Shown here one piece after another: positions 1-11,178 of a stretch of DNA of 64,000 bases. Source of the DNA: Apiotrichum sp. Y4204 (Eukaryota > Basidiomycota > Tremellomycetes > Trichosporonales > Trichosporonaceae); NCBI GenBank assembly GCA_025531455.1, contig JAMYHL010000010.1:992001-1056000 (forward strand), written 5' to 3'. The notes beneath the pieces are model-generated. The model was not told where the DNA came from, did no database searches, and saw only the letters and a program-made list of their open reading frames with translations. Position numbers and translations under genes: made by a program. Every line of letters begins with the position of its first letter. Within the stretch, counting starts at the first letter, position 1.

Positions 1-1357
1 ACGAGATTCTATCGCACCCGAAGATGGAGCACATCCAGGCGATGCTCATCATCGCCCCAACGGGCGAAATCCACGCCCAGCCGAACGCACCGACAGCGTC
101 AGCAGCCATGATGCGATTTTCGTGCGCCATCCGCATGGCCCAGGATCTCGGCCTCCATAGAGAGGCGAAGACGCAGCCGAAAACAGTAGCAGAGATGGTT
201 GCGGTCGAGACGCGGCGTCGAGTATGGGCGGCATGCGTCTTCCTGGACGCGTGGATCACCAACTCACTTGGCGTACCGATGATGATCGACGTGCACGACT
301 GTGATGTCCTGGTGCCATCACCTCTCAACATTGTTCCCGGCTTGGCACCTGCGAGCTGGCCAGTAAACGAGGGATATCTGACATTGAACGAAAACGTCAA
401 GCTCGCTCTCATCTCAGGGAAGATTGTCAAGCTCATGTACGGCCCGACCGGCATGACACATACCACCGACCAGCAGCTCCAAGCAATGCTGGATGAGATG
501 TCCGCCTTTCGCGACGGTATCCCAGAGGCATTACGATTCAAAGGCAACGAGTCGTCCTTCCTCTCTGCGTTCCTCCACTTCCTATTCACATCCGTTCAAT
601 TTCTCTTTTGGCGCAGCTTCATCCGGGTGGCGAGCCCGCCGCCGGCGCATCTCAAGCTGTTTCTGGACGCGCACCGCTGGGCGGAGCTGGTCAAAGCATC
701 GCGCGCGGCTATCGAGTGGCTCAACGTGCACGACAAGACGCTCGATACGCTCTTCCTCGTCCCATACACTGCAACGTCGTGTGCACTGATCCAGTATCAC
801 ACCTGGGCACGGCGGCGGGACCCTGCTGCGCTCGAGACATTGAAGCTTATCCGCGACGTCGTATCACGCTGGGAGGAGGCGGTCCAGCCAGACCAGATGA
901 GCATCCGCCGCAAGTCGTGCGAAACTATGAAGCTGCTGTACGAGGCCGCGCTGAAGACGAACCCGGAAGGCGACGACCGAACGGACGGCTCTGAGGGTAC
1001 ACCGGTTTCCGCCCGCAGCATCGGTGACGGGACCAAGGCGGCCATGGACACACCCGCGTTCCCGTCCTCCCGCCGGCCCGCCCCGGTCGAGATAGTCAAT
1101 GACGGCGAGGGCGACGGCCCAACACTAGTGGAGTATTCGCACGCACCCGAGACAGCAGTCGCGATGTTTGATCAGCCGACGGATATCGACGTGTCATTCC
1201 TGGACTCAATACCTGATTCCAACTTCGACTGGTCTGGATGGTGAGTTGCGGCGCGTGGCGCTTGATAGAATCACAGCTCACACGCAGGGGTCAATACTTT
1301 GAGACTGTGGAGCGCATGTTCCCGACGGTGCCAGCAGAGATCGACGGTGAGAAGTAG
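1..1357 (+). CDS. Fungal transcription factor, C-terminal part (Fungal_trans domain), 5' truncated by window edge
   Basis: The reading frame is open from base 3, and the first ATG (24) lies inside the conserved region, so the start and the DNA-binding domain are outside the window. The visible protein matches the middle-homology (Fungal_trans) region of Zn2Cys6-type regulators: a helical MAQDLGLHRE segment, then RRRVWAACVFLDAW and a second helical block near FLFWRSFIRVA. The tail is acidic and Pro/Ser-rich, as expected of an activation region. The frame meets TGA at 1242, but a GTGAGT donor at 1241 and a CAG ending at 1287 define a 47-nt intron. Splicing continues the frame for 23 residues (WGQYFETVERMFP...) to TAG at 1355-1357. 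Join: 3..1240, 1288..1357. Target genes cannot be inferred. Confidence 0.8.
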
Positions 1358-2015
1358 GGGGAACAGTATGGAAAGGAGGGAAGGGCCTACGGCGGCTGGC
1401 CACGGAGAGTGGGAGCGCCCATTGGCGTAGGATCAGGTTGGATCGTAATGTTGAACGCATCGTGTATTCATGTCTGCATGTAGCTATACCCTCGGGGATC
1501 AGATGGAACTCTGGGCCTCGGAAATGAGTGTGCTGGTCTATCGCTTATGGCGGATGGCAAGGGTAAGAAATGTCTTTTCGTCGTCCCAAAAAAAAAAAAA
1601 AAAAAAGAGAGATCGCTTCGCTGATCGCTTATAGACGGAATAGACCTCTACTCGCCTTTGTCTGGCTCTGTTCCGTGGCCTTAAATTGCAGCGGCAGGCG
1701 GCGGCTACTTGGGCAACTAAATCTAACAGAGATCTGCGTCGCTAGGGAAGTATGGAGGGCTATCTGGCGATCCGTGAATCGCGGATCGTCCGAGCAGCCG
1801 AGTGAGCAGAAACGATGCACAGAGTGCATCCGACTGGAAATCCTTTCAATATTCCGACAAAACTTCATCTCTACTGTAAATGTATGTGGGATCCGTTGCG
1901 GCTCCGATGCTGGGATCGATGCTGGATTGCTGGGGATGAATGCTCTACTTTGGATGGGATGTTTAGGGTAGGGGTAGGGGAGGGGTCTACATACGCTGGC
2001 GACGCTGGCGCAGGT
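1358..2015. other. Gap between convergent genes with an A19 run
   Basis: This stretch lies between the 3' ends of the transcription-factor gene and the minus-strand carrier. I see no coding region. The only striking element is an uninterrupted run of 19 adenines at 1588-1606. The rest presumably holds both 3' UTRs. Confidence 0.5.
1588..1606 (+). repeat. A19 homopolymer
   Basis: Nineteen consecutive A residues in the gap after the transcription-factor gene. Likely a mononucleotide repeat; no retrocopy sequence is recognisable to its left. Confidence 0.9.
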
Positions 2016-3546
2016 CTATGTGTGAGAGGAGAGGTTGCGCATAATGAGCTCGTACGTGAGCATGGTGACCGCGCTGCTCGGCACCGTGCGCACGAGGTTG
2101 ATGCTCAGCCCGCGGTAGAATCCGCGCCACCCATCCTGTCGGTAGATTTTCTGGAACACGTCAATGATGCCTCCGGGGCGCGGGCGATGTATCAGCGGCT
2201 TGCGGACCGCGCGCGCCTGGTTCTCCAGCGAGTCGGTTACCGGCGGGTTCGAGCCGGTCACCAGCGGCGAGTAGAGCACGTGCGAGCCGTGTGCGTTGTT
2301 CGCTGCTGCTGCTGCCTGGGCTGCGCGGCGCGCTGCGGCCTCGGCAGCCGCGGCCGGCGACTTAGCCTTGGACACCTGAATACGCGTGCGGAGCACCTCG
2401 TGTGGATACGTCGCGAGCGAGGCGACCATCTTGGAGAATGCCGAACAGAGCAGGATCGCGGTGGGGGTTAATGGTTTGTGGTCGTGCGCTGCAGGGTCAG
2501 CGTTATCAGTGATAACATATCGCTCATTCCAGCTGGTACTCACCGGCGAGCTCCTTGGTCTTCTCGTACAACCCGAACTGGACGGCGACGTGGGATACGC
2601 CAAGCAAACTGGGTAGCAGGCCCTTGTAGAATGCGCGAATGCCCTCGTTGCGGTAGATCGTGCGCACGGCCTCGAACGTCGTTCGGTATCGCGGAGCTGA
2701 TGGTGGCAGAATCGCCTGTGCCTGCGGTGTTAGGGCTGTATGTCACACTGTAGTAGCACACTCACCATGAACCGCGTCTTGACCACCCATAGCGGGTTTG
2801 TCAGGATCGTGCCCGTTGCACCAGCCGTCGTCGCCGCAATAATGTGCGAGATGTCCGGGTGCGCTGTTGTCAGCATCGGTTCGACACGTCAGGTGCATCA
2901 TGGCGGAGCACATTTGTTCGAAATGTCTGTGCCAGTACTCACCAGTTGCGAGTGGCACCCTCCGCAGCCGGTCCTTGATAAAGTCGTAAACGGTGAAGTA
3001 GATACCCCAGGTAGGAAGGTAACCGGCAATCGTTGGCCCGAGGCCCCGGTAGAAGCCCTTGACGCCGCTCTGGCGGTAGATGCGCAGGCACGTCTTGACC
3101 ACTCCCTCGTAACCGGGGCTGCCGCGCTTGACGCTCTGCGCCTGCAGTGTGGTTTTGACCACGTCGAGCGGACACGTCGCGATAGACGACACGAGTCCGG
3201 CGCCCGCACCGGCGATCATCGAGTGCAGCGACGAGGGAATGTGCACAGCGAGCCGACGGCGGTTCGGACCACCGATTTCGAGAACCGCCGGCGCGAAGAA
3301 TGCTGGCGGTGCCGACTCTATGCCACTTGGCATTCTTGCCCTACTAGCCCGGTATGTCGCGTGGGCAGTCACCGCGATCCCGCTGCGAAGTCGGAATCCT
3401 CCCGATTCGGGGCTGCGGTCCGGCCCGGACGCAGACGCGCCTGCTGCACGCACGCTCAATCCATTATCCGACAGCGCAGCGCAGGCCCACGGGGCGCGCG
3501 ACGTCGTCGCCTCGGCGCTCCCATCGCGGGAGAGCTCGCCGGCCAT
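2016..3546 (-). CDS. Mitochondrial carrier of the NAD+/nucleotide type (NDT1/YIA6-like)
   Basis: This is an SLC25 inner-membrane carrier. Four exons join as complement(2016..2488, 2544..2721, 2766..2863, 2943..3546), giving 450 codons with phases that match. The three signature repeats are visible: CPLDVVKT, TNPLWVVKT and YPHEVLRT. The Trp in the second signature and GPTIAGYLPTWGIYFTVYD are typical of the NAD+/pyrimidine-nucleotide/folate branch and closest to yeast NDT1; the end, RTVPSSAVTMLTYEL, also fits. The matrix loop of repeat three carries an Ala-rich insert (about 65 residues after RTRIQVSKAK). The start is uncertain: ATG at 3546 gives a long Ser/Arg-rich leader, and ATG at 3333 is an alternative. 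Expected role: NAD+ or nucleotide import into the matrix. The substrate is an inference. Confidence 0.85.
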
Positions 3547-6153
3547 CGCCTGGCCTCGCTTCGCGTTCTACTGCGAGGTCAGCATAAAAGCCACATGTGG
3601 GCTAGATTGACGCCTGTCGGGGCACAACACGCGGGGGCGAGATCACATGCGCACACGGGGTGGGCGCGACGGGCGGCGGGGTGCTCACATGTGATGAACG
3701 CGGGCGGCACCGGCGTCGAGAGCGTAGCGAGCGTCGGGTGGGCAAAGGACGTTTTGGTAGTGGAAAGGTGCGATCCACAAGAGCTCAAAGTCCGCAAAGC
3801 CGATAGCCGACGCGCGCGCACAAAGGAGGAGTGGTGTGATCCGTCCTGCTCCAATGGTAGTGGGCGAAGAGGTGCGCGAGGGCAGCCGAGGTGATGTGTG
3901 TTGGGCGCGACTCGATCGAGAAAGGGTGGCCTGACAGCGGCTCGGCTCAGCAGCGATGAGCGAGGACGGAGGGCAAAACGTGACCGAGTCGCTGCGTATC
4001 TATTTCGTATCTCGATTGACGTGGTCCGAGTTGCCGGAGGAGGTTGCAATGTGGTAGAGGAGAAGTTTGATGTGTGCGATGGAAGCGGACGAGTGCAAAG
4101 AGCGAGTGAATGGCCGAGTCGTGCACGCGTGCAAAGGCGTAATCGGACTGTGCCCCAGAAGCGCCGGGGGCGGGGGGGAGAGCAGAGGCGCGGAGGGACA
4201 GCGTATCAGCAGCAGTGGTGACGGGGTTGTAGCGCTACGGTGAGTGATTAGCCAGATTGACAAGCGCCGGGAAGGGAGAGGGGGAAACACGGAATCAGAA
4301 TTGGGACCATTTTCGATAATCCATGCTCCGTGCTCCTTCCAGTCGGCTCGGAGATCTCCAAAAGATCGGAGACCGAGGGCGAGTGATGATCAGAGCAGCA
4401 CTTACCGTCCTCCGCAAACACTACTTGCACGCCAACTACATGCTACGACTGATAGCAATGCATCACACAAGGTGCTGGCGAACTTGCCAAGGAATGCGTC
4501 AGACAAGAGTCATTCTGCAACGCAAATAGACGAGTGGAGTGCACTAAAAGCCGTCCGTCACAGGCTCTTGATTCAACACTGGACGCGACTCCATCCCCGC
4601 CTGGACCCCACGACAGATACGAGGCTCTATAACCCGCTGAAACGATAGGCGTGTCTCACGACTTCTTGTAGTTGCAGATAGCCGGGCTCGGAATATTGTT
4701 GCCAGTTCGCACGATAGCGGCCGGGCGACGTAATCGACTGATTGGTGCCATGGAGAAGACGTAAAGATAAAGTCAAACAACAAACGTCAGCGATCAATGA
4801 TCAGTGAAGCAAAGTGCAGAGGTTCGCGTCCGTCTTCTTGGACTTGCCCGCTGTTCTGCGCGTCGTGCGGTCGCTCGGACGTCCATTTGATCGAGCAATC
4901 GAGACCTTTTGAGGCCTTGCCGCGATTCCAGGACGGGCATTACCAGATCGAGCCTGAGGCTTGGGGGCCTCTCTTCTGGTGATCCAGACTACTTACCCGT
5001 CTTGGTCCGGTTTTGTGATTCTCTTGGAATCTCCATTCTCTCCTACTCTTCCATTGTTGCAACAGCACTTCTGTTCTCTCTTGTCCCTGCCCTCTAACAC
5101 TTCTGCCGCCGCCTTGCTGCCCTTTTAATCAACTCTCCGCCGCGGTGGATGTTCTGCGATTTTTCTGCTGTTTTTGCTTTTCACTTCCCTCCCCCACCTT
5201 GACCCTCGTCGTCATTTCAGTCACTACTTGCGCGCGCGCTCCACCCGTCCACCTCGCCGGCTCCACACGGGTGGCTCGATCTCTTTCCTCGTATCGACTG
5301 ACTTCCACCACCATACCAGCCACTGGGCGACGAGGATTGAGCCACACTTCGAGCCGCAGTGCGCACCCGAGCCGCTACGGTTCCATCGCCGCAGCCTCGC
5401 GGAGAGGAAGCGCTCATAAATGCACTGACTCTCGATTCCGGGCTTCCCGCCTGCGTCGTCCATTCCAAGTTCATGTCGCAGAGCAAGACATCTTAACAGT
5501 GATAACTCGACTCCCACTACCACTCCCCCACTCGCGCCTCGAGCTTCGTATGTCTGACAGTGGGAGGAAGACAAATGCGGGGATTGTTGTGTCAGGTGGG
5601 TGTTCTACGTTGTCCTCATGGCGTGCAAGCATGGTAGGGGGAGGGCATCGGGGCGACCGCCAGGTGTCCACATCGGATCGGAAGTGGTACGCGTGGCGGC
5701 GGCGCGGCGGTCACCGTACGCCTCCGCGGGTTCAGACTTCTGAGTGGTGGCAATGGCCACCCTCCTGACCGTGCCCTGGCTCCTCAGCGGGCCCCGTCGT
5801 CATTTTTGTGTGGCTTCCAAGTTGAAATTCTTGGCCTCATGCATTGGACGGGCGGAGATCTTGAATCGCACAACATTGCTCCTTGCCTGGTATCATTTGT
5901 CTCGTGCAGCTTGCTGATCAGGTATCCTGCTTGGCGGTGTGCGTTATAAATGAAACGAGGCCAGAGCGGAGTGCTCCGATCACCACCTCGCCATTGTCCT
6001 TTCCCACCTCGTCTTCGTCTCCCCACGCGCGCGATCACCCACTGAAGTCATATCGTTCAGCCAGACCTTACTCTGCAGGTACTTTCATCTCGCGCTTCGA
6101 TCAGCGGCACTCGGTACCACTTTCACATCTAACCCAACATTCCGCCATTCACC
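3547..6153. other. Divergent intergenic region, no supported gene
   Basis: This 2.6-kb stretch separates the starts of the carrier (minus) and the F-box-like gene (plus). The longest open frame (5145-5768) has no recognisable motif and lies in pyrimidine-rich leader-like DNA. The plus-strand part near 5030-5230 and 6000-6150 is CT-rich, as in promoters and 5' leaders of this genome. I see no RNA gene or repeat. Confidence 0.5.
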
Positions 6154-7401
6154 ATGGCTATCAGCGTGGCACATTTTCGGGACACGTCTCCATATCCTCT
6201 TCGCAGTCATAACGCCATCGACAACGAGTTCACAGACATGGAGCAGATCGATGGTCTTCTTTTCGTCGACCCGCCCACGGCCATCGACCACTGCTTCTTC
6301 CCACACCTATTCGACGCGATTGTTCGCGACGCGTCCCTTGAGACACTACTGGCCCTGCGTGCCACCTCGCGAACGCTGCGCGACCGGATAGACCGCGACC
6401 TGTCTCATATCACCATTGCCGAGCGTCCTGACGCGCCATGCCTTCCATGCGGAGGGAGCATGCCAGCTGTTGAGGCTCGCACGAAGTCCGGATACGCATT
6501 GTGGTCCATCCCTCTGGTGTCACAACATGGCAGCCCCCAACAACAGGCCGTTCTCGAGGCTGCGAAGCACGACTTCCGAATGTACGCCAGCTTCCTTGTC
6601 TCTCGAGGAACACCTATAACTATCGATGTGCTCGGCGATCCCGGACGCGAGTTTGGCTTCGTCGAGGACATCTTCAATGCGACATTGGGAGACGGTATCC
6701 GACTGCCACGGCGCCCGTCCCCTCGGGTTCACTTCCGCATCATCCCTGACGGAGACGGCCTGGCCCGTTTACACGGGTACAGTTGGGACGGGCCCCGCAT
6801 CCTTATCGACAACTGGCGTGCCCGCCGCGATAAGGTCGAGCCCATTGGCGGCGGCCATCAACGGAAAACATTCGTATTCACCATTACGGGCACTGAATCG
6901 GCTCACATTGCAACCACTCTTCCGCCACCCGGGTCGACAATCGTATACGATTTTTCCGCCTGGCAGCCATGCGCAAACTCCGGCCCCGCGCGTTCCGTAA
7001 GCACACCCTCCCACCCTGCAGCCGTCCTTGACGCGGACTTTATCGCGCTCATCGTCGCTGGCGTACCCGCCCACCGCACCAACGCACGCATGGCGAACTT
7101 CATCGCCCACATCCTCCTCATGCTTAGTACCGAGTGTACAGTGTATCTCTTCGGCCTAGAGCGCGTCGACAAGGGCTGGCTCGATCCCTTCTTTGAGTCC
7201 GGCGAGCCGTGGTCACTCGCGCCAGGCGGCAGCCGCGGTGGCGGCCCCGGCGGCCCACTCCTTCCCATCGCGACGTACCTCCGTGACGCGATTATTCGCG
7301 GCGCGCACGCGTTCGGCTGCGTCGACATTGTGCCCGACCTCGACCACACGCTCAACATTATGCCGCTCCGCTACTCGTGGCAGTCGTACTGCAACTGGTA
7401 G
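6154..7401 (+). CDS. F-box-like protein of unknown function (single exon)
   Basis: This is a 415-residue single-exon frame with an ATG in a good context (CACCATGG). Residues about 46-84 (FFPHLFDAIVRD, then LLALRATSRTLRDRID) resemble an F-box helix set, which would bind Skp1 in an SCF ubiquitin ligase. The remaining 330 residues show no repeats such as LRR or WD40. They alternate beta-like and loop segments with a Gly-rich linker near GGSRGGGPGG. An intronless F-box-like orphan is unusual beside intron-rich neighbours and suggests a lineage-specific family. Function and substrate are unknown; the F-box call rests on pattern only. Confidence 0.65.
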   Translation: MAISVAHFRDTSPYPLRSHNAIDNEFTDMEQIDGLLFVDPPTAIDHCFFPHLFDAIVRDASLETLLALRATSRTLRDRIDRDLSHITIAERPDAPCLPCGGSMPAVEARTKSGYALWSIPLVSQHGSPQQQAVLEAAKHDFRMYASFLVSRGTPITIDVLGDPGREFGFVEDIFNATLGDGIRLPRRPSPRVHFRIIPDGDGLARLHGYSWDGPRILIDNWRARRDKVEPIGGGHQRKTFVFTITGTESAHIATTLPPPGSTIVYDFSAWQPCANSGPARSVSTPSHPAAVLDADFIALIVAGVPAHRTNARMANFIAHILLMLSTECTVYLFGLERVDKGWLDPFFESGEPWSLAPGGSRGGGPGGPLLPIATYLRDAIIRGAHAFGCVDIVPDLDHTLNIMPLRYSWQSYCNW

Positions 7402-7637
7402 TTTAGCATCGTGCCACCAATTCTTCAGACGCCCCTATCCCCGACATCACTATAATATACAACCCCTTTTATCTAACGGGATCGCCGGGCAGAGCCCGAG
7501 GAACACCGTTGTACAACCTCACGAGATAGACTATACAAACATATAAACTAGAATGCAGACCTACGTGGCCAAGGTCAGAAGTGCAAAATGCGATGTATCA
7601 TGCCTCACTCCGCGAAACCCGATACATGTGATGCAAT

Positions 7638-9243
7638 CTAATCGAACGTGACCTTGTTCCCCGTGCTCTCGACGATGCCAACCTTTTCGCGCTTGGCCAT
7701 AGCGAGGGCTGCGCCCGGCCGCGGCCGGCCAGACTGCTCCCACTTCTTGCCCGGCGGCCCACGGCGCTCAGGGCGCTCATCGCCACCGCCGCCACCGCTA
7801 GCGACCATCGCAGCGATGCGCGACGCTGCGTCCTGCTCAGACTGGAAGTCGCCCGCCCCCGCGTGCGGGTTTCGCGCCTCGTATCCGCCCTCCTCCTCTC
7901 CGCCCTCAAAGTACCGCGGCTTCTTGGCCGGCCGCTCGCGCTCGCGGTCGCGGCGCGGAGCACGCAGCCCGTCCCGCTCCTCCTGCTCGCGCAGCTTCTT
8001 CTTCGCCGCACCCGAACGCTGCGTCGCCTCCACACTGGCAAACTGCAGATTGAGGCGGCGGCCGCGCAGGCTGTGGTTCCGCCGGTTCATGAGCGCCGCC
8101 TTGGCCTGTGCCGGTGTCTTGAAGTCCCAGAACGCGAATCTGGAGTAAGCATGGATAATCAATGTGGCTAGGTGACTCACCCCTTGCAACGGCCCGTGTC
8201 CTCGAACTGCGCGAGGCGCGTCTTGATGAGACCCGACTTGACGCCGCGGCGCGAGTTGGGCTGCGGCTTGGCCTCTCCCTCTCCCTCGCCTTCGGCCTCT
8301 TCACCCTCAGCCTCCTCCTCCTCCTCGGCAGGAGCCGCCTCCGCATTTCCCTCGACGAGATCACGCAGCTCGTCCTCGGTCACGTCGAAGGGCAGGTTGC
8401 CGATGAAGAGCGTCGCGCTCTCCCCGTGCTTCTGCTTGGCGAGGACCTGTGGGCCCATCGACCCGGGACCAGACGGCAGCTGCTTCGGTGTGCGAGCGTC
8501 GGGCTTCGGCTTGTGGTCGTCGCCCGCCTTGATAAGCACACGGCGTCCGTCGAGCGGGCGCTCCGTCAGTCCCAGGGCAAGGAGGCGGAGCGCATCAGTC
8601 TTAAAGTCGACATATGCGAATCTGGAGTTAGCCGCCGAACAAGCAAGTACAAAACTTACCCCTTGTTCGCCGCAAATGTCCCCTTTCCCTCCTTCTTCGG
8701 CATGTGCACGCGCGTCACGCAGTCCGCCTCTCCGCCACTCTCAACCACGCCGTTCACGATAAACTCCTTGAGTCCCTCTGCCGTCGTCCGGAATGCGAGG
8801 TTACCGATCCAGATCGAGAACTCGCCCTTGGCCTGCGGCTTCGTCTCGCGCTTACGTCCGCCCTCGTCTTCCTCGCTGTCCTCACCGCCGGCCTTCTTCG
8901 CCTTCTCCTTCTCCTCGCCCGCACTCCGCTTCGGAGGGAGCGGCTCCTCGCCGCGCTTCGCGCGCTTCTTCGCCGCCCTAGCCTCCGCCTTTGACAGCGG
9001 CGCACCAGCGCTCATGTCGATCTCGAGAAGGTCTGCGTCGTCCTCTGCCGGGCGCTTGCGCGACGTACGCTCTCCCGCAGCCTCGGCGTCGCCCGTGTCC
9101 TTCGTGTCGTTCGTGGCACCGGCCTCAGTGGCAGCCTCAGCGGCTGCTGAGGCGGCGGCCGCCTTCTTCGCGGCTTTCCGCGCGTCACGCGCAGCCTGCT
9201 GCTCCGCCGTACGCCCCGACTTGCGTGACTTGGTCTCGGACAT
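7638..9243 (-). CDS. NOP13: Nucleolar RNA-binding protein with two RRMs (NOP13-like)
   Basis: Three exons, complement(7638..8139, 8181..8621, 8660..9243), give 508 residues. The N-terminus is Lys/Ala-rich and low-complexity. RRM1 has FSIWIGNLAF and, across the first intron, NKGFAYVDFKTD. RRM2 has ATLFIGNLPFDVTEDELRDL, an acidic Glu/Gly insert, and CKGFAFWDFKTP across the second intron. The C-terminal LNLQFASVEATQRSG motif is characteristic of Nop13 and related nucleolar RRM proteins. The Arg/Gly/Glu-rich tail ends in VTFD. The expected role is pre-rRNA binding during ribosome assembly in the nucleolus. Both introns are about 40 nt and fall just before the RNP1 motif of each RRM. The gene is divergent from YIF1. 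Assignment to NOP13 rather than NOP12 is moderately certain. Confidence 0.85.
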
Positions 9244-9538
9244 GGTGGTGTGGGTGGTGGGAAGCGGGGTGTAGTATAGACCTGGGTGTAGACGTCATAT
9301 GGACTGAAATTTTGGCGGCGAGCTCGAACTTCGAGCTTGAAGTTCGAGAATTCGAGACCACCACGTGGATTTGCCTCCGTTCCGCCTCGTCCCTCCACGC
9401 GATCCGCCAGCTCACTGAATCTCGGTGCTCGGTTCGCGATCGTCATCGTCGACGGACACGGCCAGCTCACCTCTAACTCGCACTTGCACTGCTCGCAACA
9501 TCCTCCACTTATCCATCCGCTCCTCCGCCAGGCCCCCC
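9244..9538. promoter_or_regulatory. Shared promoter of NOP13-like and YIF1-like genes with perfect inverted repeat
   Basis: The two starts lie 295 bp apart and diverge. At 9323-9332 and 9339-9348 there is a perfect inverted repeat with arms CTCGAACTTC and GAAGTTCGAG around a 6-nt spacer. A further TTCGAG copy follows at 9351-9356. The geometry suits a dimeric regulator or a short cruciform. No function is proven. Confidence 0.45.
9323..9348. repeat. Perfect inverted repeat in NOP13-YIF1 promoter
   Basis: Arms of 10 bp (CTCGAACTTC / GAAGTTCGAG) around the 6-bp spacer GAGCTT, itself nearly symmetric. Located about 80 bp from the NOP13 start and 190 bp from the YIF1 start. Confidence 0.85.
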
Positions 9539-10813
9539 ATGGCCTCTCCGCCATTCATGTCGACGCAATCTCCCCCACCGCTCTTCCACCCCAAGCCGAC
9601 GCACCCGGCGTACCCGCCCCCCGAGCCGCCGCACACTCCCGGGCGGAGCACCGCCTCGTCGCCGTACTCCCAGCCCGGGCGGCTGAGCCAGGACGGCGCA
9701 GGGTATGCGCGCTTCTCGTCTCCGCCCGTCGGCTTCGATGCCGGCCAGGGCCAGGGCCATGGCCACGGGCAGCAGCAAGCGCAGGTGCCCATGGGGCAAC
9801 ACCAGCACGCCGCGAGCACGTCGTATGCCCCGCCCACAGGCAACCTCCACGCGCGCGGGTACGGGCCCCAGGGGCCAAACGCGCCGGTGGGATACGGCGG
9901 GCCCGGGGGTAACTTTGCGGGAGGCAACTGGCCGGGCATGAACGACGCGACGGCGCAGATGGGCGTGCAGTTTGGACGGAGCGCCATCTCGGCGGGTCAG
10001 AGCTATGTCGAGCAGAATGTGGGTGCAGGGCACAGCTGCGATACTAACGCCAGATCACGCGTTACCTTCCGCTGGCGATGGTCAAGACGTGCTTCCACGT
10101 GACGAACAGCTATGTACTGCGCAAGCTCCGTATCGTCCTCTTTCCCTGGCGCCACCGTCCGTGGAGCCGCCAGGTGCTGCGCGTCACGGATAACGGCGGA
10201 GTCGACGGCTGGCAGCCTCCGCGAGAAGATATAAACGCGCCGGACCTGTACATTCCCAGTATGTGTTGCGAGTCTGCACACGCTAACGCGCAGCAATGGC
10301 GCTTGTTACCTACATGTTCCTCTTTGCGTTTGCACGTGGCGTAAGCGACAAGTTCAGGCCTGACGTGCTTGGCGAGAGCCTGTCGAAGGCGCTCGCGGTC
10401 GTTGTGCTCGAGTTTGTCGTTATCAAGCTCGGGTGCTACTTCCTTGACGTGCGGGACAGCGGCGGCGCGTCGAGCGTCGAGCTCCTCGCGTACGGTGGAT
10501 ACAAGTTTGTCGGCATCATCACAACCATCATCGTCGGTCTCTTCCACTTTGGCATGATTGTGGACTGGACCGTGTTCCTATACACCTTCTGTGCGAATGC
10601 TTTCTTCCTGGTGAGTTCCCATATCTCCATCATCCACTCTAACATCAGCTCCGCTCGCTCAAGTACGTCCTCCTGCCGGACCCGAACAATGCGTCGGGCG
10701 CGAGCGCGGTCGCAACGCTCTCGAACCGCCAGCGCTCGCAGCGCGTCCAGTTCCTGTTTGTGGTTGCCATGACGCAGATTGTCTGGATGGGATGGCTGAG
10801 CCAGACGAAATAG
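9539..10813 (+). CDS. YIF1: YIF1-family ER-Golgi membrane transport protein
   Basis: Four exons, 9539..10018, 10054..10258, 10294..10610 and 10649..10813, give 388 residues. The first 150 residues are Pro/Gly/Gln-rich and disordered. The conserved part starts with SYVEQN, then SYVLRKLRIVLFPWRHRPWSR, a DLYIP turn before the first membrane helix, and four to five hydrophobic helices ending in VWMGWLSQTK. This matches Yif1, the partner of Yip1 in COPII vesicles and Rab GTPase recruitment. Introns are 35, 35 and 38 nt, each ending in CTAAC close to the AG. An upstream in-frame extension to 9425 is open, but ATG 9539 lies next to the conserved disordered leader and is preferred. Confidence 0.92.
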
Positions 10814-11178
10814 AGACCGGCCAGAGTACCGGAGTATCCAGAGCAGAGGATTCATAGCATGCTGCATGCATGATACCCATGATGCACGATAGCAAGATAG
10901 CACACATTGCCTCGAAGCCTTGGTGATTACAGTGAGGATGCCTTGCAAATAAGATCCGAGGTGCCACATCGCCACTGAAATCCCTCTTCCGCCACGCGAG
11001 TTCATATCGCCGGGCCTGGCGGGGATTTCCACCCAGCCCAGCCCAGCACCAGCCAACCAGCCAACCCGTCACGAGATTTCGAGATTTCGCACCAGAGTGC
11101 ATCCGACCACACTCGTCGAGCAGCTCGCCCTCGCAAAAGTCGACCACGACTAGACATCTTTTCTCGCACTCGTCCACA
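10814..11178. other. Intergenic region before uS15m gene
   Basis: These 365 bp lie between two plus-strand genes. They should hold the YIF1 3' UTR and the uS15m promoter. I see no coding sequence or repeat. Confidence 0.4.

Noticed and set aside
5145..5768. 207-codon plus-strand frame
   Set aside because: Ser/Arg-rich without motifs, in leader-like CT-rich DNA. No conserved splice structure found.
8162..9274. 370-codon plus-strand frame
   Set aside because: Antisense shadow of the NOP13-like exons, with Ser/Arg/Ala low complexity.
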